Part shown: in pieces, positions 50,654 through 60,476 of the stretch
Numbering within the stretch: the first letter of the stretch is position 1
Layout: each line of letters starts with the position of its first letter
Assembly: GCF_003601985.1 (NCBI RefSeq)
Contig: NZ_QZXA01000001.1
Coordinates: 558,001 to 622,000, forward strand
Reading direction: 5' to 3'
From: Mesorhizobium jarvisii
GTDB taxonomy: Bacteria; Pseudomonadota; Alphaproteobacteria; Rhizobiales; Rhizobiaceae
Length of the DNA: 64,000 nt
Made by a program: the position numbers and the translations under genes
The notes under the pieces: generated by a model
The model's input: the letters and a program-made list of their open reading frames with translations, nothing else
The model's database searches: none
Told to the model about the DNA's origin: nothing

Positions 50654-51586
50654 TTGACATTCTCACCCACCGAACTGACCAGATCCCTTGGCCGCGGGCT
50701 GCTGTCCTTTCCGCTGACCTTCTTCGATGATGACGGCGGCTTCAACGAGGACGGCTACCGCGCCCATGTCGCCAGCCAAGGCGCTGCCGGCGCCAGCGGG
50801 CTTTTCGCCGCCGGCGGTACCGGCGAATTCTTTTCGCTGACGCTCGAGGAATACAAGCGTGTTGTGCGGGCGGCATCGGACGAAGTGCCCGATACGATGC
50901 CGCTGCTGGCCGGTGTCGGTTACGGCACGCATATGGCGGTGGAGTTTGCCAAGGCCGCCGAGGCCAATGGCGCCGACGGGTTGCTGGTGCTGCCCCCCTA
51001 TCTGGTCAAGTCGGAGCAGGAGGGCCTGCGCCGGCACCTGACCGCCATCTGCCGCTCGGTCGGCATCGGCGTGATCGCCTATAACAGGGACAATGCCATT
51101 CTGACACCCGAGACGCTCGAGCGTGTGGCTCAGGATTGCCCTAATTTGATCGGCTTCAAGGACGGCGTCGGCGACATCGAGTTACTCACCGCCACGCGCT
51201 ACCGAATGGGCGACCGGCTGGTCTTTATCGGCGGCATGCCGACGGCCGAGGTCCATGCGAGTGCGGCGGCCGCCATCGGCATGACGACCTATTCGTCGGC
51301 CATCTACAATTTCGCGCCCGCGATAGCGCTGCGCTTCTTCAATGCGCTGCGCGCCGGCCACAAGACGGAAGTCGACGACCTCATCCGCTCGTTCTTCCTG
51401 CCCTACCTCGCCATCCGCAACCGACGCGCCGGCTATGCCGTGTCGATCGTCAAGGCCGGTGCGCGCATCGCCGGCATCGATTGCGGCCCGGTCAGGTCGC
51501 CGCTTCTCGACCTGACTGATGATGAGGAGCGGCAGCTCGCTGATCTCATGCAGTCCTGCGAGATGCCGGTCGCGGAGCTGGCGTAG
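50654..51586 (+). CDS. kdgD: 5-dehydro-4-deoxyglucarate dehydratase
   Basis: A 310-residue DapA-fold enzyme that decarboxylates and dehydrates 5-keto-4-deoxyglucarate to alpha-ketoglutarate semialdehyde, in the oxidative uronate/glucarate pathway. The Schiff-base Lys169 lies in LIGFKDGVGDIEL and Tyr143 in IGVIAYNRDNAIL. The N-terminal LSFPLTFFDDDGGFNEDGY and GGTGEFFSL match KdgD rather than other DapA relatives. The start is TTG at 50654. It is in the same direction as, and directly after, the CUT2 importer, so that importer may take up an aldarate or uronate. Confidence 0.9.
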   Translation: MTFSPTELTRSLGRGLLSFPLTFFDDDGGFNEDGYRAHVASQGAAGASGLFAAGGTGEFFSLTLEEYKRVVRAASDEVPDTMPLLAGVGYGTHMAVEFAKAAEANGADGLLVLPPYLVKSEQEGLRRHLTAICRSVGIGVIAYNRDNAILTPETLERVAQDCPNLIGFKDGVGDIELLTATRYRMGDRLVFIGGMPTAEVHASAAAAIGMTTYSSAIYNFAPAIALRFFNALRAGHKTEVDDLIRSFFLPYLAIRNRRAGYAVSIVKAGARIAGIDCGPVRSPLLDLTDDEERQLADLMQSCEMPVAELA

Positions 51587-51634
51587 GACGGGATGATTTG
51601 CTGGAGTGGATCGAAGACCCGAGTTGACGGCGCG

Positions 51635-52366
51635 CTACGATCGGGCCGAACCGTCGACCATGCGGCGATAGCGTTCCCGGCCAGCCTCCAGATGCTCGCG
51701 CAACGTGAAGCGGGCGGCTTCGACATTCTGCCGCTCGATGGCCTGATAGATGCGGCGGTGCTCCATCTGGACCTGTTCCAGATAGTGCCGCCGCTGCTCC
51801 GGCGTTTCGTCGCGCGGACGCATCAGCTGGCGTGGAATGACGACGGGGCCGAGAAAATGCATGAAGCGTTCGAAATAGGGATTGCCGGTGGCCGAGGCGA
51901 TCGCCCGATGGAAGGCAAAATCCGGCTCGATGGCGCTCTCTCCCGCCGCGATCGAGGCATCGATGGCGTCGAGGCAGTCGCGCATGCGGGCAAGGTCGTC
52001 GTCGCTGCGTTTCTCGGCGGCGATTCCGGCGGCTTCCTGTTCCACCGCCAGCCGGAGCTGCAGCACGTTCTGGACTTCGGTCAGCGAGTGCAGCTCGTCG
52101 GAGACGATGCGAAACGTGGTGTTGGCCTGATGGTCGGCGACGAACACGCCAGAACCCTGGCGGCTGACGACGAGCCCTTCCGATCGAAGAGAAGCCATGG
52201 CTTCTCGGATCACCGTGCGGCTGACACCGAATTGCGCGATCAATTCCTGCTCGGTCGGCAGTTTCTCGCCGCTCGTCATATGGCCGGCACGTATTTCGCG
52301 CGCAAACCAGTCCGCAACCTGCGCCGTGCGGCTGATCTGCGGGGGAAGGCCAAAGGAACGTTTCAT
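51635..52366 (-). CDS. GntR family transcriptional regulator (FCD/FadR type)
   Basis: A 243-residue regulator from ATG 52366. The winged-HTH is KLPTEQELIAQFGVSRTVIR, then EAMASLRSEGLVVSRQGSGV. The C-terminal FCD ligand-binding helices include DFAFHRAIASATGNPYFERF (acid/His metal ligands). It lies between kdgD (convergent) and udh (divergent), so it likely controls uronate catabolism; typical effectors of this group are uronates or aldarates. Operator candidates of the TTGTNNNAYAA form are at 47369, 55056 and 60411. Confidence 0.93.
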   Translation of the reverse strand: MKRSFGLPPQISRTAQVADWFAREIRAGHMTSGEKLPTEQELIAQFGVSRTVIREAMASLRSEGLVVSRQGSGVFVADHQANTTFRIVSDELHSLTEVQNVLQLRLAVEQEAAGIAAEKRSDDDLARMRDCLDAIDASIAAGESAIEPDFAFHRAIASATGNPYFERFMHFLGPVVIPRQLMRPRDETPEQRRHYLEQVQMEHRRIYQAIERQNVEAARFTLREHLEAGRERYRRMVDGSARS

Positions 52367-52521
52367 CGCCACCAAGCAATAAACGAACCGCCGTCCTTGG
52401 CAACCGATTATTTATACGGTGATATGATGACATTTGCGGAATGCTCGCCACGACCAGTCTTCATTCGCCCTGCCATATCAGCGCGAACATGTCCGCGGTC
52501 TCAGCGAAAGGACTGGATGTG

Positions 52522-53346
52522 ATGCTGACCGACAAACCGGTCCTGGTGACCGGAGCCTCCGGCACGATCGGGCGCCTGCTCTCAGTCCGGCTGGCGGCGC
52601 TGAGCTGGACCTTGCGGCTCACCGATGTCGTGCCGTTACCGATCCCGCTGCCGCCAAACGCAAGCTTCACCATCGCCGATCTCGAGGATCAGCAGGCGGT
52701 GAACGATCTGGCGGAGGGTTGCGGCCTGATCCTGCATTTCGGTGGCATCTCCACCGAGCAATCCTTCGAGACCGTGCTTGGCCCCAATTTTCGCGGCAGC
52801 TTCCACATCTACGAGGCGGCACGCAGCCGGAAGGCGCGCGTGGTCTTCCCGTCTTCGGTCCATGCGGTCGGCCTCTACGAGCGGACGCAGATCCTCGATC
52901 AAGACTGCCTGCTCAGGCCCGACGGCTATTACGGCCTGTCGAAGGCCTATGGCGAGATGCTGGCGCGGCTCTACTTCGACAAGCATGCGGTGGAAAGCGT
53001 GCTGATCCGCATCGGCTCGGTGCTGCCCGAGGTGCCGGACGAACGCATCCTGTCGACCTGGATTTCGCATGACGATTTCGTGCGGCTGATCGAGCGTTGC
53101 GCAGCGGCGGAGCGGGTCGATTGCTCCGTCATCTGGGGCCAGTCCAATAACAGCCGCGGTTTCTGGCGGCATGATGCCAGGGACAAGATCGGCTGGATCC
53201 CGCTCGACAGTTCAGACGACCAGGCCGAACGCGTGCGCGGCAAGGTGACGGACAATCCCGTGGTCGAGCGCTACCAGGGTGGCAAGTTCATCGTGGCGGA
53301 CTACAGCCGCACCGACTTTCCGCCGCGTGAGATGTTTGACGACTAG
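52522..53346 (+). CDS. udh: Uronate dehydrogenase-like NAD-dependent sugar-acid dehydrogenase
   Basis: A 274-residue extended SDR close in size to uronate dehydrogenase (about 265), which oxidises galacturonate or glucuronate to the aldarolactone. It has the cofactor motif GASGTIGRLL, Asp35 for NAD (RLTDV), SSVHAVGLYE, Tyr137-Lys141 in YGLSKAYGE, and VLIRIGSVLPEVPDER in the substrate region. ATG 52522 is preferred; an ATG at 52489 gives a 285-residue form. It is divergent from gntR 51635, and kdgD on the other side completes the same pathway. The last codons overlap the convergent GMC gene by 4 bases. Confidence 0.85.
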   Translation: MLTDKPVLVTGASGTIGRLLSVRLAALSWTLRLTDVVPLPIPLPPNASFTIADLEDQQAVNDLAEGCGLILHFGGISTEQSFETVLGPNFRGSFHIYEAARSRKARVVFPSSVHAVGLYERTQILDQDCLLRPDGYYGLSKAYGEMLARLYFDKHAVESVLIRIGSVLPEVPDERILSTWISHDDFVRLIERCAAAERVDCSVIWGQSNNSRGFWRHDARDKIGWIPLDSSDDQAERVRGKVTDNPVVERYQGGKFIVADYSRTDFPPREMFDD

Positions 53347-54947
53347 GCCGTCGCCGCAGGCAGAGGGCCGCGCCCGGCGATTAGATCCGCCGCCTTCTCG
53401 GCAATCATGATGACCGCGGCGTTGGTGTTGGACGACACAATGCTTGGCATCACCGAGCTGTCGCAGACACGCAGGCCTTGCAACCCGCGCACACGAAGCT
53501 CGGGATCGACGACGCTCCCGGCATCGCCGCCCATACGGCACGAGCCGACCGGATGATAGGCGCTGCGCCCATGTTCGCGGGCGAAGGCTTCGAGTGCGGC
53601 GCGTCCCTGCATGGCCGCGCCTGGAAGATGCTCGCGGCTGATGTATTTTGAAAAAGCCGGCTGCGACAGGATCTCGCGGCTGATCTCGATGCCGTCGATG
53701 GCGCGCTCGAGATCGTAGCGCTCGGCGAAGGGGTTGGGGTCGATGACCGGCGCATTGCGCAGGTCCGCCGAGCGCAGCGTGACGCTACCGCGCGAGCGGG
53801 GGCGCACATGGTAGGAATTCAGTGTGCAGCCATTGCCGCCGGGAACCGAGCCGATGCCTTCCTCGACGCCGGCGCCGGGCAGGAAATGGAACTGGATGTC
53901 GGGCGTTTTCTGCGCGCGGTCGCCCCACCAGAAACCGCCGGCTTCGACGATGTTGGAGGCCACCGGCCCCTTGCCGAACAGCGCATATTCGAGGCCCGCG
54001 ACGGCCTGCCAGCGCTTCTTCTTGTAGCGATCGATGCCATGCGGTCCGTTGAGCTCGGCGACGACGTCGACATCCATGTGATCGTGCAGGTTCTGGCCAA
54101 CGCCGGCGAGATCGCGGACAACCTTGATACCGTGCGCGCCGAGATGCGCGGCCGGGCCGATGCCGGACAGCATCAGCAGTTTCGGCGAGCCGATGGCGCC
54201 GGCGGTGACGATCACCTCACGCTCGGCGCGCAAGAGTTCGGTGCGGTCCTTGACGATGACCTCGACGCCGATGGCGCGGCCGTTCTCGACGACGATGCGG
54301 CTGACCGTGGCGTCGGTGCGCAGCGTCAAATTCCGACGGCCAAGTGCGGGCTTGAGATAGGCGACGGCGGTGCTTGAGCGTTTCCCCTGACGCGTCGTCG
54401 TCTGATAGAAGCCGGTGCCTGCCTGCTCGCCAGCATTGAAATCGGCCCTGAACGGAAGACCCGCCTGCTGCGCCGCCTTAACGAACACCCGGGTCAGCGG
54501 ATGAGGGGCGCCGCTGGAAACGCCGAGCGGGCCATCGATGCCGTGCTCACGACCCGCGAAGGTGTCGTTGCCCTCGGAGCGGATGAAGTAGGGCAGCACC
54601 TCGGCGTAGCTCCATCCCGTACAGTCATCATCAGCCGCCCAGCCGTCGTAATCCTGCGGGCAACCGCGCGTGAACACCTGGGCATTGATCGAGGAGCCAC
54701 CCCCCAGCACGCGCGCCTGCGGATAGACCATGGTGCGGCCGTCGATCGCCTTGCCGGGGGCGGTATCATAGCCCCAGATCAGCGGCCCCGACGTCATCTT
54801 GAAGAAGCCGACCGGCAGATGGATGTAGCGATCGGTGTCAGGCGGGCCGGCTTCGAGCAAGGTGACGGAAACGTCCGGATCCTCGCTCAGCCTGGCGGCC
54901 AGAATGCAGCCGGCCGAGCCACCGCCGACGATGATGTAGTCAGACAT
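53343..54947 (-). CDS. GMC family oxidoreductase
   Basis: A 534-residue FAD enzyme from ATG 54947. It has the FAD motif GGGSAG (residues 8-13), the GMC signatures ARVLGGGSSINAQVF and GAIGSPKLLMLSGIG, and the catalytic HPVGSCRMG plus SSNTNAAVI at the C-terminus. A second, distinct GMC enzyme is at 1680. It lies convergent to udh and divergent from the second CUT2 operon. It likely oxidises a sugar alcohol or aldonate; the exact substrate is unknown. Confidence 0.92.
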   Translation of the reverse strand: MSDYIIVGGGSAGCILAARLSEDPDVSVTLLEAGPPDTDRYIHLPVGFFKMTSGPLIWGYDTAPGKAIDGRTMVYPQARVLGGGSSINAQVFTRGCPQDYDGWAADDDCTGWSYAEVLPYFIRSEGNDTFAGREHGIDGPLGVSSGAPHPLTRVFVKAAQQAGLPFRADFNAGEQAGTGFYQTTTRQGKRSSTAVAYLKPALGRRNLTLRTDATVSRIVVENGRAIGVEVIVKDRTELLRAEREVIVTAGAIGSPKLLMLSGIGPAAHLGAHGIKVVRDLAGVGQNLHDHMDVDVVAELNGPHGIDRYKKKRWQAVAGLEYALFGKGPVASNIVEAGGFWWGDRAQKTPDIQFHFLPGAGVEEGIGSVPGGNGCTLNSYHVRPRSRGSVTLRSADLRNAPVIDPNPFAERYDLERAIDGIEISREILSQPAFSKYISREHLPGAAMQGRAALEAFAREHGRSAYHPVGSCRMGGDAGSVVDPELRVRGLQGLRVCDSSVMPSIVSSNTNAAVIMIAEKAADLIAGRGPLPAATA

Positions 54948-55055
54948 TCTCACTCCCTTGGCAGCGCGAAATCATCGCCCTGCTCTGCTCTGCGCAACGA
55001 TCTCAAGTCGCTTGTGCCGCGTCAAGAGAAAGGGTATGGTTATCGTGTTGAAGGG

Positions 55056-55066
55056 TTGTCGTACAA
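55056..55066. promoter_or_regulatory. Candidate FadR-type operator before the second CUT2 operon
   Basis: TTGTCGTACAA is a perfect TTGT-N3-ACAA dyad and fits the TNGTNNNACNA consensus known for FadR-subfamily GntR operators. It lies 95 bases upstream of the binding-protein gene and between it and the divergent GMC gene. Confidence 0.6.
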
Positions 55067-55161
55067 GTGGAGGAGCTTGGCAATCCATCGATCGGAGGCC
55101 CGGCCGCGCTCCCCGCGCATGCCGCCGGGCGGGAAACAGATTTCAATCGGGAGGTTTGAAT

Positions 55162-56238
55162 ATGAAGGACAGGACAGATCTTACGCTTTCGGTCAGCCGC
55201 CGGACGCTGATGATGGGCGCCACCGCCGGCGTGGCGGCGCTCGCCATGCCGAGGGTCTTACGCGCCCAGGAAAAGCCGACGCTGGTGACGTCGATCCGCT
55301 CGCTCTCAAACCCCTATCACGCAGTGTGGAAGACCGGGGCCGAGGCCTACGCCAAATGGGCCGGGCTCGAACATGTCACGCTGGTCTCGGAAGGCAACAG
55401 CGAGAAAGGCATCGCCGACATCAAGGCGATGCTGGCAAAGACTGGCGGCAACATGGTGCTCAATTCCGATCCCAACGACACGCCGGATGCGCGCCCTATC
55501 GTCGAAGCCTGCGCCAAGGCCGGCGCCTATGTCGTGACGCAGTGGAACAAGCCGGCGGATCTGCATCCGAAGGACTTCAACCCGAACTATGTCTCGCACA
55601 TCGAGTTCGACGGCATCGCAAGCGGCAAGACCATTGCCGAGATCCTGTTCAAGACCATCGGCGGCAAGGGCGGCATCGTCGCGCTCGGCGGCCTGATCTC
55701 GACCACGGCGGCGATCGAACGCAAGAAGGGCCTCGACGCGGCGCTGGCCGCCAATCCTGACATCAAGCTGCTCGACTTCCAGGTCGCCAACTGGAAATCG
55801 ACCGAGGCCTTCGACCTGATGGGCAACCTGCTCACCCGCTTCGGCGACGACATCAAGGGCATCTGGGCCGCCAATGACGACATGGGCTCCGGCGCGCTCG
55901 AAGCGCTGCGCGCCGAAAACCTCGCTGGCAAGGTGCCGATCGTCGGCGTCGACGGCATCAAGACGGCGGTTGATGCGGTGCGCACCGGCGAATTCGCCTG
56001 CACCGTCACCTCCGATCCGTTCTGGCAAGGCGGCATGGGTCTCGCCATCGGCTACAACGCAAAGATCGGCAAGTTCGATCCGACCAAGGAACCGCCGGAA
56101 CACCGTGAATTCTACGGCAAGGCGGTGCTGATCTCGCACGACAATGTCGAGGAATATTACAAGACCAATGTCGACGCCAAACCGGAGATCGACTGGAACG
56201 ATCTGTGGGGCCGGGTGACCGGAGCCATCCGCACCTGA
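55162..56238 (+). CDS. CUT2-type ABC transporter sugar-binding protein
   Basis: A 358-residue receptor from ATG 55162 after GGAGG. The Tat signal has VSRRTLMMGATAGVAALAMP and a LRAQE cleavage region. The mature domain (TSIRSLSNPYHAVWKTGAEA, GIWAANDDMGSGALEALRAE, IVGVDGIKTAVDAVRTGEFA) is of the RbsB class. It is the first gene of an operon with two permeases and a duplicated ATPase. A perfect 9-base-pair hairpin with a short C/T-rich tail follows it. Confidence 0.93.
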   Translation: MKDRTDLTLSVSRRTLMMGATAGVAALAMPRVLRAQEKPTLVTSIRSLSNPYHAVWKTGAEAYAKWAGLEHVTLVSEGNSEKGIADIKAMLAKTGGNMVLNSDPNDTPDARPIVEACAKAGAYVVTQWNKPADLHPKDFNPNYVSHIEFDGIASGKTIAEILFKTIGGKGGIVALGGLISTTAAIERKKGLDAALAANPDIKLLDFQVANWKSTEAFDLMGNLLTRFGDDIKGIWAANDDMGSGALEALRAENLAGKVPIVGVDGIKTAVDAVRTGEFACTVTSDPFWQGGMGLAIGYNAKIGKFDPTKEPPEHREFYGKAVLISHDNVEEYYKTNVDAKPEIDWNDLWGRVTGAIRT

Positions 56239-56245
56239 CCGCCGG

Positions 56246-56280
56246 GCGGGCCGCTGCTCCCTGGCGGCCCGCTCCCCTTT
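56246..56280 (+). terminator. Partial terminator hairpin after the binding-protein gene
   Basis: GCGGGCCGC (56246-56254) pairs perfectly with GCGGCCCGC (56264-56272) and is followed by TCCCCTTTT. It lies 7 bases after the receptor stop and 30 bases before the permease, so it likely attenuates or processes the mRNA, yielding more receptor than permease. Confidence 0.7.
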
Positions 56281-56302
56281 TCAGCAGACGGGAAGCGGTT
56301 TC

Positions 56303-57339
56303 TTGACAATCCATACAGAACCCCTGAAGTCCGTTTCGGACATCGAGCGGACAACGCTTATGACATTGATCCCCGGCCGTATCGCCGCTGTGTTCGGTGG
56401 CAGGCGCTGGCGCAGCCTGGCGCCGCTGGCGGTACTGATCGTGCTCTGCGTACTGATCGCCATCGCCAATCCCAACTTCATCGAACTGCGCAATCTGGTG
56501 CGGCTTGCCAACTCGGCCGCCGTGCCGCTGACGCTGGCGATGGGGCTGACCTTCATCATCCTGATGGGCAGCATCGACCTCTCGGTCGAGGGCACCCTGT
56601 CGGTGTCGGCCATGGTTGTGGTGCTGCTCGCCGCCAATGACGCGAACGGCAACGATTATGGCTGGTGGGCGGTGGTCGCCGCCGTGGTCGCCGGCACCGC
56701 AATGGGTTTCGTCAGCGGGCTCATCCAGACCATGCTGCGCATCCCCTCCTTCATGGCGACGCTCGGTATGTGGTTCATCGGCCTTGGCCTGTCGGTCTAT
56801 ATGCTGAGCGGCTCGGCGATCCGGCTCAACGACGCCTCGATCCGCGACCTGGCATTGCACCGTTTCCTTGGCTTGCCAGTGGCGGTCTGGGTCGCGTTCG
56901 GGGCTTTCCTGCTCGCCGCAATCATCCAGTATCACACCAAGCTCGGCCGCCACATATTGGCGATCGGCGGTGACGAGGATGTGGCCAAGCTCTCCGGAGT
57001 GAACGTGACCCGCGTGCGCATCACCGCCTTTGCGCTCGCCGGTTTCTTCTTCGGCGTATCAGGCGTACTTGCCGCCGCGCAGCTTGGCCAATCGCATGCG
57101 GTCATCGGCGACGGCAGGCTGTTTGCTGCGGTCACAGCCGTCGTCGTCGGCGGTACGGCGCTGACCGGCGGCGAAGGCGGCGTCGTCAACACGCTGATCG
57201 GCGTCTTGATCGTCACCGTGCTTGCCAACGGCATGATCCTGCTCGGCATCTCGCCCTATATCCAGCAGACGGTACAGGGGCTGATGATCATCGCCGCGGT
57301 AGCGCTGTCGCTCGACCGTGTGCGCCTCAGGATCGTCAA

Positions 57340-57343
<4 letters not shown>
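56303..57343 (+). CDS. CUT2-type ABC transporter permease (first)
   Basis: A 346-residue RbsC-like permease with LAPLAVLIVLCVLIAIANPN as first membrane segment, FIILMGSIDLSVEGTLSVSA, and LTGGEGGVVNTLIGVLIVTV near the C-terminus. The start is a TTG at 56303; an ATG at 56360 also fits. It overlaps the ATPase gene by 4 bases. It differs clearly from the permease at 58856. Confidence 0.9.
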
Positions 57344-58851
<1,508 letters not shown>

Positions 58852-58855
58852 GCCG

Positions 58856-59821
58856 ATGAACGAAACGTCCATCCGACAGATGTTCGAAGGCAAATGGACG
58901 CAAGGCGCCATTCCGCTGGTCCTGCTTGTCGCGCTTCTGCTGATCATCGAGATCGCCGCGCCCGGCTTCCTGACCGGCGAGACCGTGTCGCTGCTGTTTG
59001 CCAACACCGCCGTACTGTTCATCCTGGCGACCGGCGTCACCTTCGCCATCCTGCTCGGCGGCATCGACCTGTCGATCCAGGCCGTGGCCTCGCTGGCCAG
59101 CGTCATCCTGGCGCAATTGCTGCCCTCGCTCGGCCTTGCCGCCTTCCCGGTGGCGATCCTGTCGGGCCTTGCCTTCGGCACGCTGAGCGGCATCGTCCAT
59201 GTCAAGCTGCGCGTCCCGTCCTTCGTGGCGACGCTCGCCACCGGCGGCGTGGTGACCGGCCTGGCGCTCTGGGTCTCCAACGGCCGCGCCATCACCATTG
59301 AGGAAGGTGGCCGAGAAAACACCGCCTGGATCAACGCCGCGGTTGCCGGCGTGCCCGTGGTGGTGCTGATTTCGGCGGTCATCGGCATCGCCGCCTTTCT
59401 GGCGCTCCGCTACACGCGTTTTGGCCGCCAGGCGATCGCGGTCGGCGCCGGCGAGCCGGCCGCATGGGCGGCAGGCATCAATGTCGACCGCACCAAGATC
59501 ATCGCTTTCGCCGCTTCCGGCATGCTGGCCGCTGTCGCCGGCGTGGTGCTGGCAGCACGGCTGTCGAGCGGCTCGCCGGTGCTTGCCAACCAGCTTTTGC
59601 TGCCGGCCATCGCCGCCGTCATCGTCGGCGGCACCGCGATCACCGGCGGGCTGGGCGGTGTTGCCCGCACGGCAGTCGGCGCGCTGATCATCTCGATCGT
59701 GCGCATCGGCATGACCTTTGTCGGCGTCAACATCTTCCTGGAAAACATGGTGTTCGGCGCGGTGCTCATCGCCGCCGTCGCCATCACCATCGACCGCAGC
59801 AAGATCGCGGTCATCAAGTGA
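58856..59821 (+). CDS. CUT2-type ABC transporter permease (second)
   Basis: A 321-residue RbsC-like permease. First segment PLVLLVALLLIIEIAAPGFL, then ILLGGIDLSIQAVASLASVI and GGTAITGGLGGVARTAVGAL. It begins 4 bases after the ATPase stop. With the permease at 56303 it probably forms a heterodimeric channel, less common among CUT2 systems than a homodimer. A terminator-like hairpin follows at 59863. Confidence 0.92.
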   Translation: MNETSIRQMFEGKWTQGAIPLVLLVALLLIIEIAAPGFLTGETVSLLFANTAVLFILATGVTFAILLGGIDLSIQAVASLASVILAQLLPSLGLAAFPVAILSGLAFGTLSGIVHVKLRVPSFVATLATGGVVTGLALWVSNGRAITIEEGGRENTAWINAAVAGVPVVVLISAVIGIAAFLALRYTRFGRQAIAVGAGEPAAWAAGINVDRTKIIAFAASGMLAAVAGVVLAARLSSGSPVLANQLLLPAIAAVIVGGTAITGGLGGVARTAVGALIISIVRIGMTFVGVNIFLENMVFGAVLIAAVAITIDRSKIAVIK

Positions 59822-59862
59822 CAGATCGATCCGCACCGCCTCCCAAGCCAGCGCGGACAGGA

Positions 59863-59894
59863 CGGGGTCGCATCACAAGCCCGATGCGACCCCG
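59863..59894. terminator. Bidirectional terminator-like hairpin
   Basis: A perfect 12-base-pair stem (59863-59874 with 59883-59894, CGGGGTCGCATC paired with GATGCGACCCCG) and an 8-base loop lie between the convergent second permease and the glyoxalase-like gene. There is no clear T tract, but it is the only strong structure in the gap. Confidence 0.7.
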
Positions 59895-59904
59895 CTTGCT
59901 CGGG

Positions 59905-60315
59905 TCACATCGTGTCGAGGCCGATCAACTCGATCTTGTAGCCGTCCGGGTCTTCGACGAAGGCGATGTGCGTGGTGCCGTGCTGCATCGGCCCGGGCTT
60001 GCGCGGGATCTTGGCGCCGCGCTTTTCGAGCTCGGCGCAGACGGCGTAGATGTCGTTGACGCCGAGCGCCAGGTGGCCGAAGCCGGTGCCGATCTCATAG
60101 GGCTCTTCCCTGCCCCAGTTCAAAGTCAGCTCGACGACGGCCTCCTTGTCTTCCGGCCCATAGCCGACAAAGGCGTTGGTGAACTTGCCGCCGGGATAGT
60201 CGTCACGGCGCAGCAAGGTCATGCCGAGAACCTCAGTGTAGAAGGCGATCGACTTGTCGAGGTCGAGCACCCTGATCATGGTGTGCATATAGCGAAAGCC
60301 CGGGGCGTCGCTCAT
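59905..60315 (-). CDS. gloA: Lactoylglutathione lyase (glyoxalase I)-like protein
   Basis: A 136-residue VOC-fold metalloenzyme. The four metal ligands are His11 (YMHTMIRV), Glu62 (AVVELTLNWG), His81 (GFGHLALGV) and Glu129 (YKIELIGL), and LGMTLLRRDDYPGGKF is the family loop. It converts the methylglyoxal-glutathione hemithioacetal to S-lactoylglutathione. It is convergent to the sugar importer and divergent from the FAD oxidase. Its start region sits next to the TTGTATGATAA site. Confidence 0.92.
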   Translation of the reverse strand: MSDAPGFRYMHTMIRVLDLDKSIAFYTEVLGMTLLRRDDYPGGKFTNAFVGYGPEDKEAVVELTLNWGREEPYEIGTGFGHLALGVNDIYAVCAELEKRGAKIPRKPGPMQHGTTHIAFVEDPDGYKIELIGLDTM

Positions 60316-60410
60316 TGGGAAAGTCCTCCGAATTCAGGGATTTGCTGGTCTGACCATCCACATCAAACAGCTGGTTGGAACATGACCTCGCTTGATGTTC
60401 TAAATCAGGG

Positions 60411-60421
60411 TTGTATGATAA
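60411..60421. promoter_or_regulatory. Candidate GntR operator before the FAD oxidase gene
   Basis: TTGTATGATAA fits TTGTNNNAYAA as at 47369 and 55056 and continues ACACGACAA, giving TTGT and ACAA arms further apart. It lies 55 bases before the oxidase start in the divergent intergenic region. The gntR gene at 61923, directly behind the oxidase, is the probable regulator. Confidence 0.4.
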
Positions 60422-60476
60422 CACGACAAGAACGGTGGTTGTCCAGTCGTTTTCCCCAGGGGTGCAGAGTCAATTC

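Noticed and set aside
52416..52436. Possible GntR operator between gntR (51635) and udh
   Set aside because: The AT-rich segment contains GATATGATGACAT but does not fit TTGTNNNAYAA, and no clean palindrome is visible. It may be only the promoter.
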